Source: Tahibacter amnicola (GTDB lineage: Bacteria > Pseudomonadota > Gammaproteobacteria > Xanthomonadales > Rhodanobacteraceae). From it: a stretch of DNA of 64,000 nt. The notes beneath the pieces are model-generated. The model worked only from the letters and a program-made list of their open reading frames with translations. It was not told where the DNA came from and did not search any database. This document shows positions 18,135 to 27,427 of this stretch, one piece after another. The stretch lies in the NCBI RefSeq assembly GCF_025398735.1, contig NZ_CP104694.1, positions 6,165,465 to 6,229,464 on the forward strand, given 5' to 3'. A program made the translations under genes and the position numbers. Position 1 is the stretch's first letter. Every line of letters starts with the position of its first letter.

Positions 18135-19823
18135 ATGAGCGCGTTGCCTTCCCCCGTTGAAAAGATCAAATCCGAAAGCCGTTACCTGCGCGGGACGCTC
18201 AAGGAAAGCCTGGCCGACGCCGTCACCGGCGCGCTGCGCGAATCCGACACGCAACTGATCAAGTACCACGGCAGCTACCAGCAGGACGACCGCGACGTGC
18301 GCGAGGAACGGCGCCAGCAGAAGCTGGAGCCGGACTACAGCTTCATGATCCGTACCCGTACGCCCGGCGGTATCGCGACGCCGGAACAGTGGCTCAAGCT
18401 CGACGCCATCGCCACGCGCTACGCCAACGGTACGCTGCGCGTCACCACGCGGCAGGCGTTCCAGTTCCATGGTGTGATCAAGCGTGAACTCAAGGCGACA
18501 CTGGCAGCCATCAACGGCAGCCTGATCGACACCATCGCCGCCTGCGGCGACGTCAATCGCAATGTGCTGGCGGCGGCCAATCCGCTCGAATCGCAGGTCC
18601 ACGCGGTCGTGTACGAGCAGGCCAAGGCGCTGTCGGAGTACTTCCTGCCCAAGACGCGGGCGTACTACGAGATCTGGCTCGACGAAGAGCAGGTTGCCGG
18701 TACGCCCGAGCACGAACCGATCTACGGCGCGACCTACCTGCCACGCAAGTTCAAGACCGCGTTCGCCGTGCCACCCGTCAATGACGTCGACATCTTCGCC
18801 AACGACCTCGGCTTCATCGCCGTGGTCGAGAACGGCGTGGTGGTCGGCTATAACGTCACCGTCGGCGGTGGGTTCGGCGCCACCCACGGCGATCCGACCA
18901 CCTATCCGCGACTGGCCGATGTCATCGGCTTCGTGACGCCGGAACAGGTCATTGCCGTCGCCGAAGGCGTGATCACCACGCAGCGCGACTGGGGCAATCG
19001 CAGCGAACGCAAGCGCTCGCGCCTGAAGTACACCATCGATGATCATGGCCTCGACGCGTTCAAGGCCGAAGTCGAGCGCCGCGCAGGCTTCGCCCTTGCG
19101 CCGGTACGACCGTTCCATTTCGATCACAACGGCGACCGCTTTGGCTGGGTCCAGGGCCACGACGGCCGTTGGCACCTCACCCTGCGCATCGAGGCCGGCC
19201 GCATCGCCGACCGCGGCGAGCGACGTCACCTGAGCGGCCTGCGTGAAATTGCCCGCATCCATACGGGCGATTTCCGTCTCACACCGAACCAGAACCTCGT
19301 CATCGCCGCTGTCGCCGACAGCGACAAGGCGCGCATCGACGCCCTGGTCACCGAATACGGCCTGGACGGCTTCCGTACGGCCAGCCCCGTGCGTCTCAAC
19401 GCGCTGGCCTGCGTTGCGCTGCCGACCTGCTCGCTGGCCATGGCCGAGGCCGAGCGCTACCTGCCCGATTTCCTGACCCAGGTCGAGACACGCCTGGCTG
19501 CGCACGGCCTGCGGGACACGCCGATCAATCTGCGCATTTCCGGTTGCCCCAACGGCTGCTCGCGCCCCTACCTGGGTGAAATTGCCCTGGTCGGCAAGGC
19601 ACCCGGCCGCTACAACCTGATGCTCGGCGCCGATCACCGCGGCCAGCGCCTGAACCGCCTGTACAAAGAGAACAGTGGCGAGAGCGACATTCTCGACACA
19701 TTGGACGGCCTGTTCGCGCGTTATGCCGCCGAGCGCGAAGCCGATGAAGGATTCGGCGACTTCCTCGTCCGCAGCGGCATCGTGGCCGCCAAGGCCGGTA
19801 TTCCGCTGGAGATACGTGCATGA
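18135..19823 (+). CDS. cysI: Sulfite reductase (NADPH) hemoprotein beta subunit
   Basis: CysI reduces sulfite to sulfide with six electrons at a sirohaem coupled to a 4Fe-4S cluster. The 562-residue product has the conserved sirohaem-binding segment [20 protein letters not shown] and the paired cluster cysteines in ACVALPTC and [15 protein letters not shown] at 18129 could also start the frame, but the ATG at 18135 gives the usual [15 protein letters not shown] terminus. It is followed by cysH with a 4-bp overlap (ATGA). Confidence 0.96.
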   Translation: MSALPSPVEKIKSESRYLRGTLKESLADAVTGALRESDTQLIKYHGSYQQDDRDVREERRQQKLEPDYSFMIRTRTPGGIATPEQWLKLDAIATRYANGTLRVTTRQAFQFHGVIKRELKATLAAINGSLIDTIAACGDVNRNVLAAANPLESQVHAVVYEQAKALSEYFLPKTRAYYEIWLDEEQVAGTPEHEPIYGATYLPRKFKTAFAVPPVNDVDIFANDLGFIAVVENGVVVGYNVTVGGGFGATHGDPTTYPRLADVIGFVTPEQVIAVAEGVITTQRDWGNRSERKRSRLKYTIDDHGLDAFKAEVERRAGFALAPVRPFHFDHNGDRFGWVQGHDGRWHLTLRIEAGRIADRGERRHLSGLREIARIHTGDFRLTPNQNLVIAAVADSDKARIDALVTEYGLDGFRTASPVRLNALACVALPTCSLAMAEAERYLPDFLTQVETRLAAHGLRDTPINLRISGCPNGCSRPYLGEIALVGKAPGRYNLMLGADHRGQRLNRLYKENSGESDILDTLDGLFARYAAEREADEGFGDFLVRSGIVAAKAGIPLEIRA

Positions 19824-20542
19824 ACTTTCCGGACCTGATCAGCGCCGCCGAAGACGCCCGCGCGCTGTCCGAACTGAACCAGAAACTCGATGCGCTCAGC
19901 GCGCAGGACCGTGTCGCCTGGGCGCTGGCCAGCCTGCCGCAGAGCCGGGCGCTGTCCTCGTCCTTCGGTGCGCAGTCAGCCGCCTCGCTCCATCTGGTGA
20001 CCCAGCAGACGCCGGATATCCCGGTGATCCTGGTCGATACAGGCTACCTTTTCCCCGAAACCTACCGCTTCGCCGACGAGCTGGCCGAACGGCTCAAACT
20101 CAATCTCAAGGTCTATCGCCCGAATATCAGCCGAGCCTGGATGGAGGCCCGCCACGGCCGGCTGTGGGAGAACGGCGTCCAGGGAATTGACGAATACAAC
20201 CGCCTGCGCAAGGTCGAGCCGATGCGGCGCGCGCTGGAGGACCTGGCCGTCCGCACCTGGTTCGCCGGCCTGCGCCGCGCACAGGCCCGCTCGCGCAGCG
20301 ACGCGCAGGTGCTGGAACTGCGCAACGGACGCTGGAAGTTCCATCCGCTGGTCGACTGGACCGATCGCGACATTTACGTCTACCTGCAGCAGCACGACCT
20401 GCCGTACCACCCGCTGTGGGACGAGGGCTATGTCTCGATCGGCGACGTGCACACCACGTCGCGCTGGGAGCCGGGCATGCGCGAAGAAGACACACGCTTC
20501 TTCGGCCTGAAGCGGGAGTGCGGTATCCATGTGGAAATCTGA
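19820..20542 (+). CDS. cysH: Phosphoadenylyl-sulfate (PAPS) reductase
   Basis: Reduces PAPS to sulfite using thioredoxin. The 240-residue protein has the PP-loop-like SSSFGAQSA, the dinucleotide region [14 protein letters not shown], and the catalytic cysteine in the C-terminal [10 protein letters not shown]. The two cysteine pairs that bind a 4Fe-4S cluster in APS reductases are absent, so PAPS rather than APS is the expected substrate. That agrees with the APS kinase domain encoded 130 bp downstream. Confidence 0.95.
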   Translation: MNFPDLISAAEDARALSELNQKLDALSAQDRVAWALASLPQSRALSSSFGAQSAASLHLVTQQTPDIPVILVDTGYLFPETYRFADELAERLKLNLKVYRPNISRAWMEARHGRLWENGVQGIDEYNRLRKVEPMRRALEDLAVRTWFAGLRRAQARSRSDAQVLELRNGRWKFHPLVDWTDRDIYVYLQQHDLPYHPLWDEGYVSIGDVHTTSRWEPGMREEDTRFFGLKRECGIHVEI

Positions 20543-20675
20543 TTCCGCGCGTGCTGCCGCCGCATGGCGATGTTGACGCACGCGCTGGCACGGCAATAGC
20601 GCCGCCACGCGGCGTCCAAACCCCGAATACCTGCATCCGGCCACCGAAGCCGGACTTCGCCCACGGCTGATTCCC

Positions 20676-22421
20676 ATGACCCATACGGCTCTTGCTCCGC
20701 AACTCGTCGATACCCTCAATGCGCCGCACGGCGGCGTGCTCAAGGAGCTCTACGTTCCCGCCGCCGAACGCGCGGCCCTCAAGCAGCGCAGCGCGACGCT
20801 GCCCGGCTGGGACCTTTCCATCCGTCAGCTGTGCGACCTGGAACTGCTTCTCAACGGTGCCTTCTCGCCGCTGGAAGGCTTCCTGACCCGGCGCGACTAT
20901 GACCGCGTCGTCCAGGAACTGCGCCTGGCCGACGGCACGCTGTGGCCGATGCCGATCACGCTGGATGTATCGGAGGCATTCGCCGCCAGCATCCAGGTCG
21001 GTGCCGAGATCGCGCTGCGCGATTCCCAGGGCGTGCCCCTGGCCGTGCTGGACGTGCAGGACATCTATTTTCCGGACAAGCTGCGCGAAGCCCGCGAGGT
21101 CTTCGGCACCACGGATACCACCCATCCCGGTGTCGCCGACCTGCTCGAGCGCAGTCATCCGGTCTATGTGGGCGGCACGCTGCGAGGCATCCAGCCGCCG
21201 CAGCACTACGACTTCGCCGAACTGCGCCAATCCCCGCGCGAACTGCGCGACTGGTTCGCCCGGAACGGCTGGGAAACGATTGTCGCCTTCCAGACGCGCA
21301 ACCCGATGCACCGCGCCCATCGCGAGCTGACGCTACGCGCGGCGGAGCAGGTTGGGGCACGCCTGCTGATCCAGCCGGTGGTCGGCCGGACCAAGCCCGG
21401 CGACGTCGACCACTACACCCGCGTGCGCTGCTACCACGCCCTGCTCAAGCACTATCCGCGCAACGAGGCGACGCTGTCGCTGCTGCCCCTGGCCATGCGC
21501 ATGGGCGGCCCGCGCGAGGCGGTATGGCACGCCATCATCCGCAAGAACTACGGCGCCTCGCACTTTATCGTCGGACGCGACCATGCCGGCCCCGGCAACG
21601 ATCGCGACGGCAAGCCCTTCTACGATCCCTTCGCGGCGCAGGAACTGCTCGCACGCCACCAGCAGGAAATCGGCATCCGCATCGTGCCGTTCCCGGCGAT
21701 GGTCTATGCCGCCAATCGCGATACCTACGTGCCGTCCAACGAAGTGCGCCCCGACGACGTCGTCAAGGACATCTCCGGCACCGAGCTGCGCCGCCGCCTG
21801 CAGACCGGCGAAGACATTCCCGAGTGGTTCACCTTCCCGGAAGTGGTGGACATTTTGCGCGAACGCTACCCCGCGGGCGCCAAGAAGGGTGTGGCCCTGC
21901 TCTTCACCGGTCTTTCCGGTTCGGGCAAGTCGACGCTCGCCGAAGCGGTGATCGCCAAGCTCCTGGAACGCAGCAGCCGGCCGATCACGCTGCTCGACGG
22001 CGACGAGGTGCGCAAACACCTGTCCAAGGGACTGGGGTTCTCACGCGAGGACCGCGCCGCGAATGTCACGCGCATCGGCTGGGTGGCCAGCGAGATCGTC
22101 AAGCACGGCGGCATCGCCATCTGCGCGCCGATCGCACCATACGCCGACACACGGGCGGAAATCCGCCGCCTCGTCGAACAACATGGTATTTTTGTGGAGA
22201 TATACGTTTCTACGCCGATTGACGTATGCGAATCCCGCGATCGCAAGGGCCTGTACGCGCAGGCCCGTGCCGGTAAGATTCCGCAATTCACCGGCGTGAG
22301 CGATCCCTACGAAGTACCCGCCAATCCCGAGTTGTCCTTCGACACCAGCACCGCCGACGCCGGCGCGCTGGCCAACCAGATCCTGGCGCATCTGCGCAAT
22401 CGCGGCTGGCTGGTCGACTGA
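20676..22421 (+). CDS. Fused sulfate adenylyltransferase (Sat type) and adenylylsulfate kinase
   Basis: This 581-residue bifunctional enzyme makes APS from sulfate and ATP and then phosphorylates it to PAPS, the substrate of CysH. Residues 1 to about 395 are a homomeric ATP sulfurylase: a PUA-like N-terminus, then the catalytic QTRNPMHRAHRE and GRDHAGPGNDRDG. Residues about 405-581 are an APS kinase with the P-loop LFTGLSGSGKST and FSREDRAANVTRIG. Many gammaproteobacteria use the heterodimeric CysD with CysN or CysNC instead. Together with cysJIH it completes sulfate to sulfide. Confidence 0.93.
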   Translation: MTHTALAPQLVDTLNAPHGGVLKELYVPAAERAALKQRSATLPGWDLSIRQLCDLELLLNGAFSPLEGFLTRRDYDRVVQELRLADGTLWPMPITLDVSEAFAASIQVGAEIALRDSQGVPLAVLDVQDIYFPDKLREAREVFGTTDTTHPGVADLLERSHPVYVGGTLRGIQPPQHYDFAELRQSPRELRDWFARNGWETIVAFQTRNPMHRAHRELTLRAAEQVGARLLIQPVVGRTKPGDVDHYTRVRCYHALLKHYPRNEATLSLLPLAMRMGGPREAVWHAIIRKNYGASHFIVGRDHAGPGNDRDGKPFYDPFAAQELLARHQQEIGIRIVPFPAMVYAANRDTYVPSNEVRPDDVVKDISGTELRRRLQTGEDIPEWFTFPEVVDILRERYPAGAKKGVALLFTGLSGSGKSTLAEAVIAKLLERSSRPITLLDGDEVRKHLSKGLGFSREDRAANVTRIGWVASEIVKHGGIAICAPIAPYADTRAEIRRLVEQHGIFVEIYVSTPIDVCESRDRKGLYAQARAGKIPQFTGVSDPYEVPANPELSFDTSTADAGALANQILAHLRNRGWLVD

Positions 22422-22460
22422 CCCTCCCTATTCAGCGGTATTGCCCCGCCGAATGACGTG

Positions 22461-22485
22461 ACGCCCGGCCCCCTGTGCCGGGCGT
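22461..22485 (+). terminator. Hairpin after the sat-cysC gene
   Basis: ACGCCCGG (22461-22468) pairs with CCGGGCGT (22478-22485) about 40 bp after the stop at 22421. The following bases are CGTCGTCCTGG with no proper T tract. It is the probable end of the sulfate assimilation transcript. Confidence 0.45.
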
Positions 22486-22521
22486 CGTCGTCCTGGTACG
22501 GAAAGAATCTGAAAATTCCGA

Positions 22522-22538
22522 GGAATCTGCAGGATTCC
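22522..22538. promoter_or_regulatory. Dyad GGAATC-N5-GATTCC upstream of DUF4124 gene
   Basis: A perfect 6-bp inverted repeat with a TGCAG centre lies within a short run of related GAATC/GGATTC words (22505-22547), about 60 bp before the DUF4124 start. The spacing would suit a dimeric repressor or activator site. No regulator is assigned. Confidence 0.2.
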
Positions 22539-22596
22539 CGCGGATTCGCCGCATTTCGCACACGCCTACGCTGGTGGCCCCCACAAGGAGTCCACC

Positions 22597-23166
22597 ATGC
22601 ATCGACGCATCGCACTGCTGGCAATAGTGCTGGCCACCATCGCCTGCCAGCCGGATGGCGCCATCGCCGCCACGCCGATCCACAAATGCCAGCGCGCCGA
22701 CGGGCACGTGACATACCAGGACATCGCCTGCCCGGCAGACAACCAGGAACTGCCGGTCGGCTGGATGCCGCGCGAGGTGACGCCCGCTGACACGGCTGCG
22801 CGACCGCACACACACAGCTGGCCGCAGCGGCCGGCGCTGCTGCCGCGTGTGGTAACCCGCCCGGCGCGATCCAGGCCCGTGGCGGCCGCCGTCTCCTACG
22901 AATGCCGCGCCAGCAATGGTGAAGTGTTCTACCAGCACGTGGGCTGCCCGGCGACGATTCCCGCCGACCTGCGCAGCGCTGGAAAGTCATCCCGGCGGCG
23001 CAGGAATAGTGGCAGCGGTGACCTCGCCGTCACCGGCCGTCCGATCGCGCGTGCCGAAGCCTGCCGTCGCATCCACGCCGCCAGCGCAAGTGACCGTCCC
23101 GGGCATGCCCGGGACGAAGATGTTTCCACTTACGAACGGATACTCGGACGCGATTCCTGCGACTGA
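22597..23166 (+). CDS. Exported DUF4124-type protein with two tandem Cys-rich motifs
   Basis: This 189-residue protein has a signal peptide (RIALLAIVLATIACQPDGAIAA) and two copies of the DUF4124-like motif, HKCQRADGHVTYQDIACP and YECRASNGEVFYQHVGCP. Each has two cysteines that could form a disulfide in the periplasm. A low-complexity linker and a C-terminal segment with two more cysteines (AEACRRIHAA ... RDSCD) follow. An ACCAGG-type lipobox is not evident. Function is unknown. The 3' end overlaps the convergent small gene at 23130-23558 by 37 bp. SD AAGGAG is 6 nt from the ATG. Confidence 0.75.
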   Translation: MHRRIALLAIVLATIACQPDGAIAATPIHKCQRADGHVTYQDIACPADNQELPVGWMPREVTPADTAARPHTHSWPQRPALLPRVVTRPARSRPVAAAVSYECRASNGEVFYQHVGCPATIPADLRSAGKSSRRRRNSGSGDLAVTGRPIARAEACRRIHAASASDRPGHARDEDVSTYERILGRDSCD

Positions 23167-23558
23167 GCCGCCAGCTCCGCACGCACATGGGGCGGCGTGT
23201 TGACCACCTGCGGATCGCACACGATCACCTCGCCGGTCAGGTTGTCGCGTACCACCAGTGCCAGCTGCATCAGGTAGGGCGCCGTATTCCGGTTCTCCAC
23301 CTGTACCCGGCGCCGGTCTGCATCGATCAGCGGTTCGCCCAGCTGCTGCAGGGCGTCGCTGCTGATCAGGCTTTCGATGACCAGATCCTTGGGGGTCTCC
23401 TTGGACAGCTGGAAATCCAGGATCGCCGCCGTGTCGCCCGTCTGCACCGGGTGGGGATCGAAGGTGAAGAAGTAGCGGCCATTGCCGGCGTTGCCGCCCT
23501 CGTGAATACGCGCAATCGACAGCAGGATCGGAATGGTGCGAACGATCTGGGTGCTCAT
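23130..23558 (-). CDS. Small DP-EP-like beta protein, second gene of the STAND-regulator unit
   Basis: This 142-residue protein has no signal peptide or membrane segment. Recognisable features are the segment GRYFFTFDPHPVQTGDTA, then LDFQLSKETP, and a late DPQVVNTPP. These resemble a family annotated as DP-EP proteins, whose biochemical role is unknown; the resemblance is from memory and unsearched. It starts at MSTQIVRTIPILLS, 10 bp after the stop of the large regulator and preceded by GAGGG, so the two genes form an operon. A longer frame from 23648 runs back into the regulator and is rejected. Confidence 0.6.
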   Translation of the reverse strand: MSTQIVRTIPILLSIARIHEGGNAGNGRYFFTFDPHPVQTGDTAAILDFQLSKETPKDLVIESLISSDALQQLGEPLIDADRRRVQVENRNTAPYLMQLALVVRDNLTGEVIVCDPQVVNTPPHVRAELAAQSQESRPSIRS

Positions 23559-23568
23559 GGTCTGGCCC

Positions 23569-26500
23569 TCAGGGTGAGTGGTGGCGTGCGAACCGCAGGT
23601 AGTCCGGATGACGGTACCCCATGCGGTCCAGACGCTGTTGCAACGCACGGGCGTCTTCTTTCCGGTTCAGCAGGATCAAGGCGCGCTGGCGAAGATCGAT
23701 ACTGGTGGCGTCCCGCGCCGAGGCGTCGCCGTCGAGCGAGGCCAGCAGGTGCAGTGCATCCTCGCTGGCCGCCAATTCAGACGTTGCTTTCTCGGCGCGC
23801 GCGGCGAGCAGGTTCTGCAGCAGGCGCTGGGACTGGGAATCCTGCGGCGCGCGCGCCAGCACAGCTGTCTGCTCCGCAACCAGAACATCCAGGACGCCCG
23901 TGGCACTTTCCGGCGCCGCCGGATCCAGCTGGTGGCTGCGCCAGCGTGCCAGTACCTGCAGCCGGCGCCAGGTGACGTTGTTGGGCGACTTCTCCAGGAG
24001 CGCGCTGATTGCGCCGAGCCCGGACTGGGTCAGCGACCGCGCACGTGCGATGTCGCCGGCAAATTCGGACGCCGTTCCATTGTGGATGGAGGCCAGTGCG
24101 GCATCGTGCTGCCAGGCGACGTTGCTGGGGTCCGAAGCGGCCAGGTCCACAAGCGCCCCGCGCGCCGCGTCATAGTTGGCCAGTGCGACGGAACGTTCGC
24201 CGCGCATGAGCGCGATACGCGCGACATGCATCCGCGCCAGCGCTTCCCGGTGGCGCCAGCGCGGATCGTCCGGACGACGATGGCGGACAATGCCAAGCGT
24301 CGTCAGTGCCGCCTCGTACTGCGTCGCGGCGGCGGGCAACGCCAGCTCGACTTCCTCCAACGTGCCAAGCCAGGTCAAGGTGTCGGCCAGGTCCGCCAGG
24401 ATGGCGTCATCGTCTGGCGCCGCCTCCGCGGCGGCGCGCTTGAGCGTTGCCGATTCGGTGAAACGCAATCGGGCGGCAGCATGGCGGTTTTCACGCAGGT
24501 CCAGTGTGGCCAGGTTGTTCAGCGCGTACGACAGTTCCAGCGTTGCGGCAGGATCTTTCGGTTGCAGTGCCACCACGCGCCGGGCCGCTTCCAGATAACG
24601 CTGCCAATGCGTGGCGGCGTCCGCATACCGCGATTCCTGGAAAGGAATCTGGCCCAGCCAGAATTCGGCCAGCCCGAGCTCGGTCCAGGCCTCGGCGTCG
24701 TCCGGCGCGCGTGCGGTCAACGCGCGCGCCAGATCGCTGGCGTGGGCGAAGGCTTCGGCCGGCGCCGATTCCGCGCGTGCCAGCCGGATTTCACCGATCT
24801 GCCGCGACGCGCGGATACGCAGCAGCTGAGTGCGCGCGTTATCCGGATCCGCCGGCAGTGACACGAGATAGCGCATCGCCTCGTTGCCGACCGCATCGAG
24901 CACGTCGAGCTTGCCCAGGCCGCGCAGGCGTTCGGTCAGGTCGCCCAGCATGAAGCCCACCAGCCCTTCCGCCTGGCTGCGTCGCTGCTCCGCCTCGCGC
25001 TGGGCAAACAGCGCCAGCGTGCCGGCAACGGCGGTCGCAAGACTGAGCACGATGACGACAGCGATTCCGGCGATCCAGCGCCCCCGCTGGCGACGCCGGC
25101 GACGCGCGCTGGCCCGCACGAAATCCTGGATGTCCGGTGGCAGCGGCGCGTGTGCCTGGTTGAGCAGCGCTTCGCCGTCATCCAGCTGCGCGCCAGACGG
25201 CAGCAGAAAATCCGCGCGGCGTCCTTCGGTACACCAGCGCCGGAATGCCTGTTCCAGGCGGGTTCTCGCGAGTAGCAGGCGACGGTTCTCGGTCACCCAG
25301 TCGCGCGCCCGCGGCCAGTTGCGGAAGAGCGATTCGTGCGCAGCCGCGAAAGCGGGAATCTCGCCGCTGCGCTCGGCGACGAAGAGGCGATGCTCGACCA
25401 TGGCCTCGGCCAGCCGACGCTCGTCGTCATCGGCCAGGGCGCTCCAGGCGACACGCCGTCCGACCGGCACGGTTTCATCCGGCCCGAGCGCGACCATCCG
25501 GCGCAGAAGCACCGGCAGGCGCTGCCGACTGGCAGGCGGCAGCATTGCGAAGGTGGCCTCGGCGCGCTGGCCGAGCGCGCCGGCCAGTCCGCCGATGTCG
25601 TGCAGGGCGGCAAAGCTCAGCACGCTGCCGCCTTCGCGCCGCTGGTAAAGCTCGACGAGCGCATGCGCGAGGAGCGGCAGCGGCTGCGGTTGCGCAATGG
25701 CCTCGTCGCGCAGCACATCGTCCAGGCGCATCGCGGTGTGTGGGTCGGTGTCGAAACGCAGGCCCGCCGCCAGTGCGGGCGCGCGGATGATCTGCGCCAG
25801 CTCACCGGCGGTGAGCAGGGGAATGTCGACGGTGCCGTCGCCGGATTTCAACTCCGCCAGCGCAGGCACATTGCCCAGGTGCTGGTAGAAATCGTCGCGA
25901 CACGACGCGATGACCGCAATGCGTCCGTTGCTGATGAGCGCCGACAGCATCTGGCAGCAGCGTTCCAGCGCATGAGTGGCACCGGCGGTGAAAGCCCGTT
26001 CGAGCTGGTCGATCACCAGCAGCACGACGGCCGAATCGTCGGCCAGTCCACCGGCGGCGCGGCGCGACAGGCGTTCGTCGAGCAACAGCGCGACATGGGT
26101 CGGTTCCGATTCGAGCAACTCGACCAGGAAACTGCGTTCGGCGGGGAAGAACACGGGTTCGCCACCGACTTCCCATCCGAGCAGGCCATCGGCCAGTGCC
26201 GCCGCGGCGCCGTCGGTCAGGCGCAGGGCATCCAGCGTGCTGGCCGACAGCACGCGGCAACCATCGAAGCCGCCTTCCTGTTGCAGCAGCGGCAACACGC
26301 CAGCCTGGATCAGCGAGGTCTTGCCACAGCCACTGGGCCCAAGCAGCAGCACAAAGCCGCATCCTTCACGTAGCCGGGACCGCAGCCGCGACAGCACGGC
26401 CGCCTGCGCCCTTGTCCGCCCGAAAAAGACGTAGCGATGGGCGGAGCCATAGGCACCCAGGCCCACATACGGGCATCCGCCGCCCCAGACGGGCAGCGAG

Positions 26501-26859
26501 GCGGGCGCGGCGCGGTATTCCTCCGGAAAGGTGACCTTGGCGACGATGCGGTAGCCCCGCTTGCGGATGGTGGCGAGGTAGCGTGGCGCAGTCGCGCTGT
26601 CACCCAGTGCGCGCCGCAGCTGCGCGATGGTCTTGTGAACGGGGTTGTCGCCGTAGAACGTGCCGCGCCAGCATTCGATCAACAGCTGTTCGGCGCTGAC
26701 CACTTCGCCGGCGCGCTCACACAGCACGACCAGCACATCCATCAGGCGCGGTTCCAGCGGGACGCGTCCACGCGCGTTTTCGATGGCGCACTCGGCCGGC
26801 AGCACGAGCCAGCCGCCAAGGCGGAACCGCGAGGAGACGGAGGAAGCGACGGTCGCCAT
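23569..26859 (-). CDS. Winged-helix / STAND NTPase / transmembrane / TPR signalling protein
   Basis: This roughly 1096-residue protein has four parts. Residues 10-105 are an OmpR-type winged helix (LEPRLMDVLVVLCERAGEVV ... HKTIAQLRRALGD ... IRKRGYRIVAKV). Residues about 140-560 are a STAND-type ATPase with Walker A LLLGPSGCGKTSLIQAG and Walker B VVLLVIDQLERAF. A single hydrophobic helix lies near 590-615 (IAGIAVVIVLSLATAVAGTL), and residues about 640-1096 are TPR-like repeats, which would then be periplasmic. The layout is CadC-like: a membrane transcription factor whose outer repeats sense something and whose ATPase gates DNA binding. It is divergent from the TonB receptor, with the DP-EP-like gene 10 bp downstream. 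Start at 26859 precedes MATVASSVSSRFRLGG. Confidence 0.82.
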   Translation of the reverse strand: MATVASSVSSRFRLGGWLVLPAECAIENARGRVPLEPRLMDVLVVLCERAGEVVSAEQLLIECWRGTFYGDNPVHKTIAQLRRALGDSATAPRYLATIRKRGYRIVAKVTFPEEYRAAPASLPVWGGGCPYVGLGAYGSAHRYVFFGRTRAQAAVLSRLRSRLREGCGFVLLLGPSGCGKTSLIQAGVLPLLQQEGGFDGCRVLSASTLDALRLTDGAAAALADGLLGWEVGGEPVFFPAERSFLVELLESEPTHVALLLDERLSRRAAGGLADDSAVVLLVIDQLERAFTAGATHALERCCQMLSALISNGRIAVIASCRDDFYQHLGNVPALAELKSGDGTVDIPLLTAGELAQIIRAPALAAGLRFDTDPHTAMRLDDVLRDEAIAQPQPLPLLAHALVELYQRREGGSVLSFAALHDIGGLAGALGQRAEATFAMLPPASRQRLPVLLRRMVALGPDETVPVGRRVAWSALADDDERRLAEAMVEHRLFVAERSGEIPAFAAAHESLFRNWPRARDWVTENRRLLLARTRLEQAFRRWCTEGRRADFLLPSGAQLDDGEALLNQAHAPLPPDIQDFVRASARRRRRQRGRWIAGIAVVIVLSLATAVAGTLALFAQREAEQRRSQAEGLVGFMLGDLTERLRGLGKLDVLDAVGNEAMRYLVSLPADPDNARTQLLRIRASRQIGEIRLARAESAPAEAFAHASDLARALTARAPDDAEAWTELGLAEFWLGQIPFQESRYADAATHWQRYLEAARRVVALQPKDPAATLELSYALNNLATLDLRENRHAAARLRFTESATLKRAAAEAAPDDDAILADLADTLTWLGTLEEVELALPAAATQYEAALTTLGIVRHRRPDDPRWRHREALARMHVARIALMRGERSVALANYDAARGALVDLAASDPSNVAWQHDAALASIHNGTASEFAGDIARARSLTQSGLGAISALLEKSPNNVTWRRLQVLARWRSHQLDPAAPESATGVLDVLVAEQTAVLARAPQDSQSQRLLQNLLAARAEKATSELAASEDALHLLASLDGDASARDATSIDLRQRALILLNRKEDARALQQRLDRMGYRHPDYLRFARHHSP

Positions 26860-27427
26860 CGACAGGACACACCAAGCGGGACGGACATCGTAATACAAAG
26901 CATCGGAGTTTTGGGCCGCGCATTTTCTCTGAGGCGACTAATCCGCATATTCCCATACGCCACATACTGCACCGGATCGCGAGGCACGCAGCAGAGTGTC
27001 TTCCGCTTAACCGGCATCCGGCCCTCGGTGTCGATACATGCGGCGGCGTAATCCTGTCGGCCGCTGCCGCGCCCAGGCTGCCTTCGACGGCCGGGATAGC
27101 AGAAGTGGTTGGCGGAACACCGGGCCACCCGGTCGCCGAGCTCCTTCCGGCGAGCAGCCGGTCAAACAGCCGCCGGATTCCGTACGACCACGAGTAACCC
27201 GTGTCCTACCCGTCGATTCCAGCGTGGCTGCCCGTTATTGCGGCGTCCCGCAAGGGCATAAGGGGAATTGACCGGTCCGCTGTACAGCGCCGGTGCGGAT
27301 CAGCCACACTTTCGCCAGCGCTGTGCGCTTCCCGCCGGGGACGGGATTGTTATCGAGGCCCCAGGCTGTCGCGGCAGATGCCGTACGGCAAGGAGCCGTT
27401 GTTTTACGGAAACGGAGTGCTTTAACA
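26860..27427. other. 568-bp divergent intergenic region
   Basis: Lies between the STAND regulator (minus) and the TonB receptor (plus). An A/T-richer stretch at 26885-26970 probably holds the regulator promoter. The plus side has GGAG 10 nt before the receptor ATG. No gene, tRNA, riboswitch or clear operator could be supported. The length suggests regulated divergent promoters. Confidence 0.5.
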
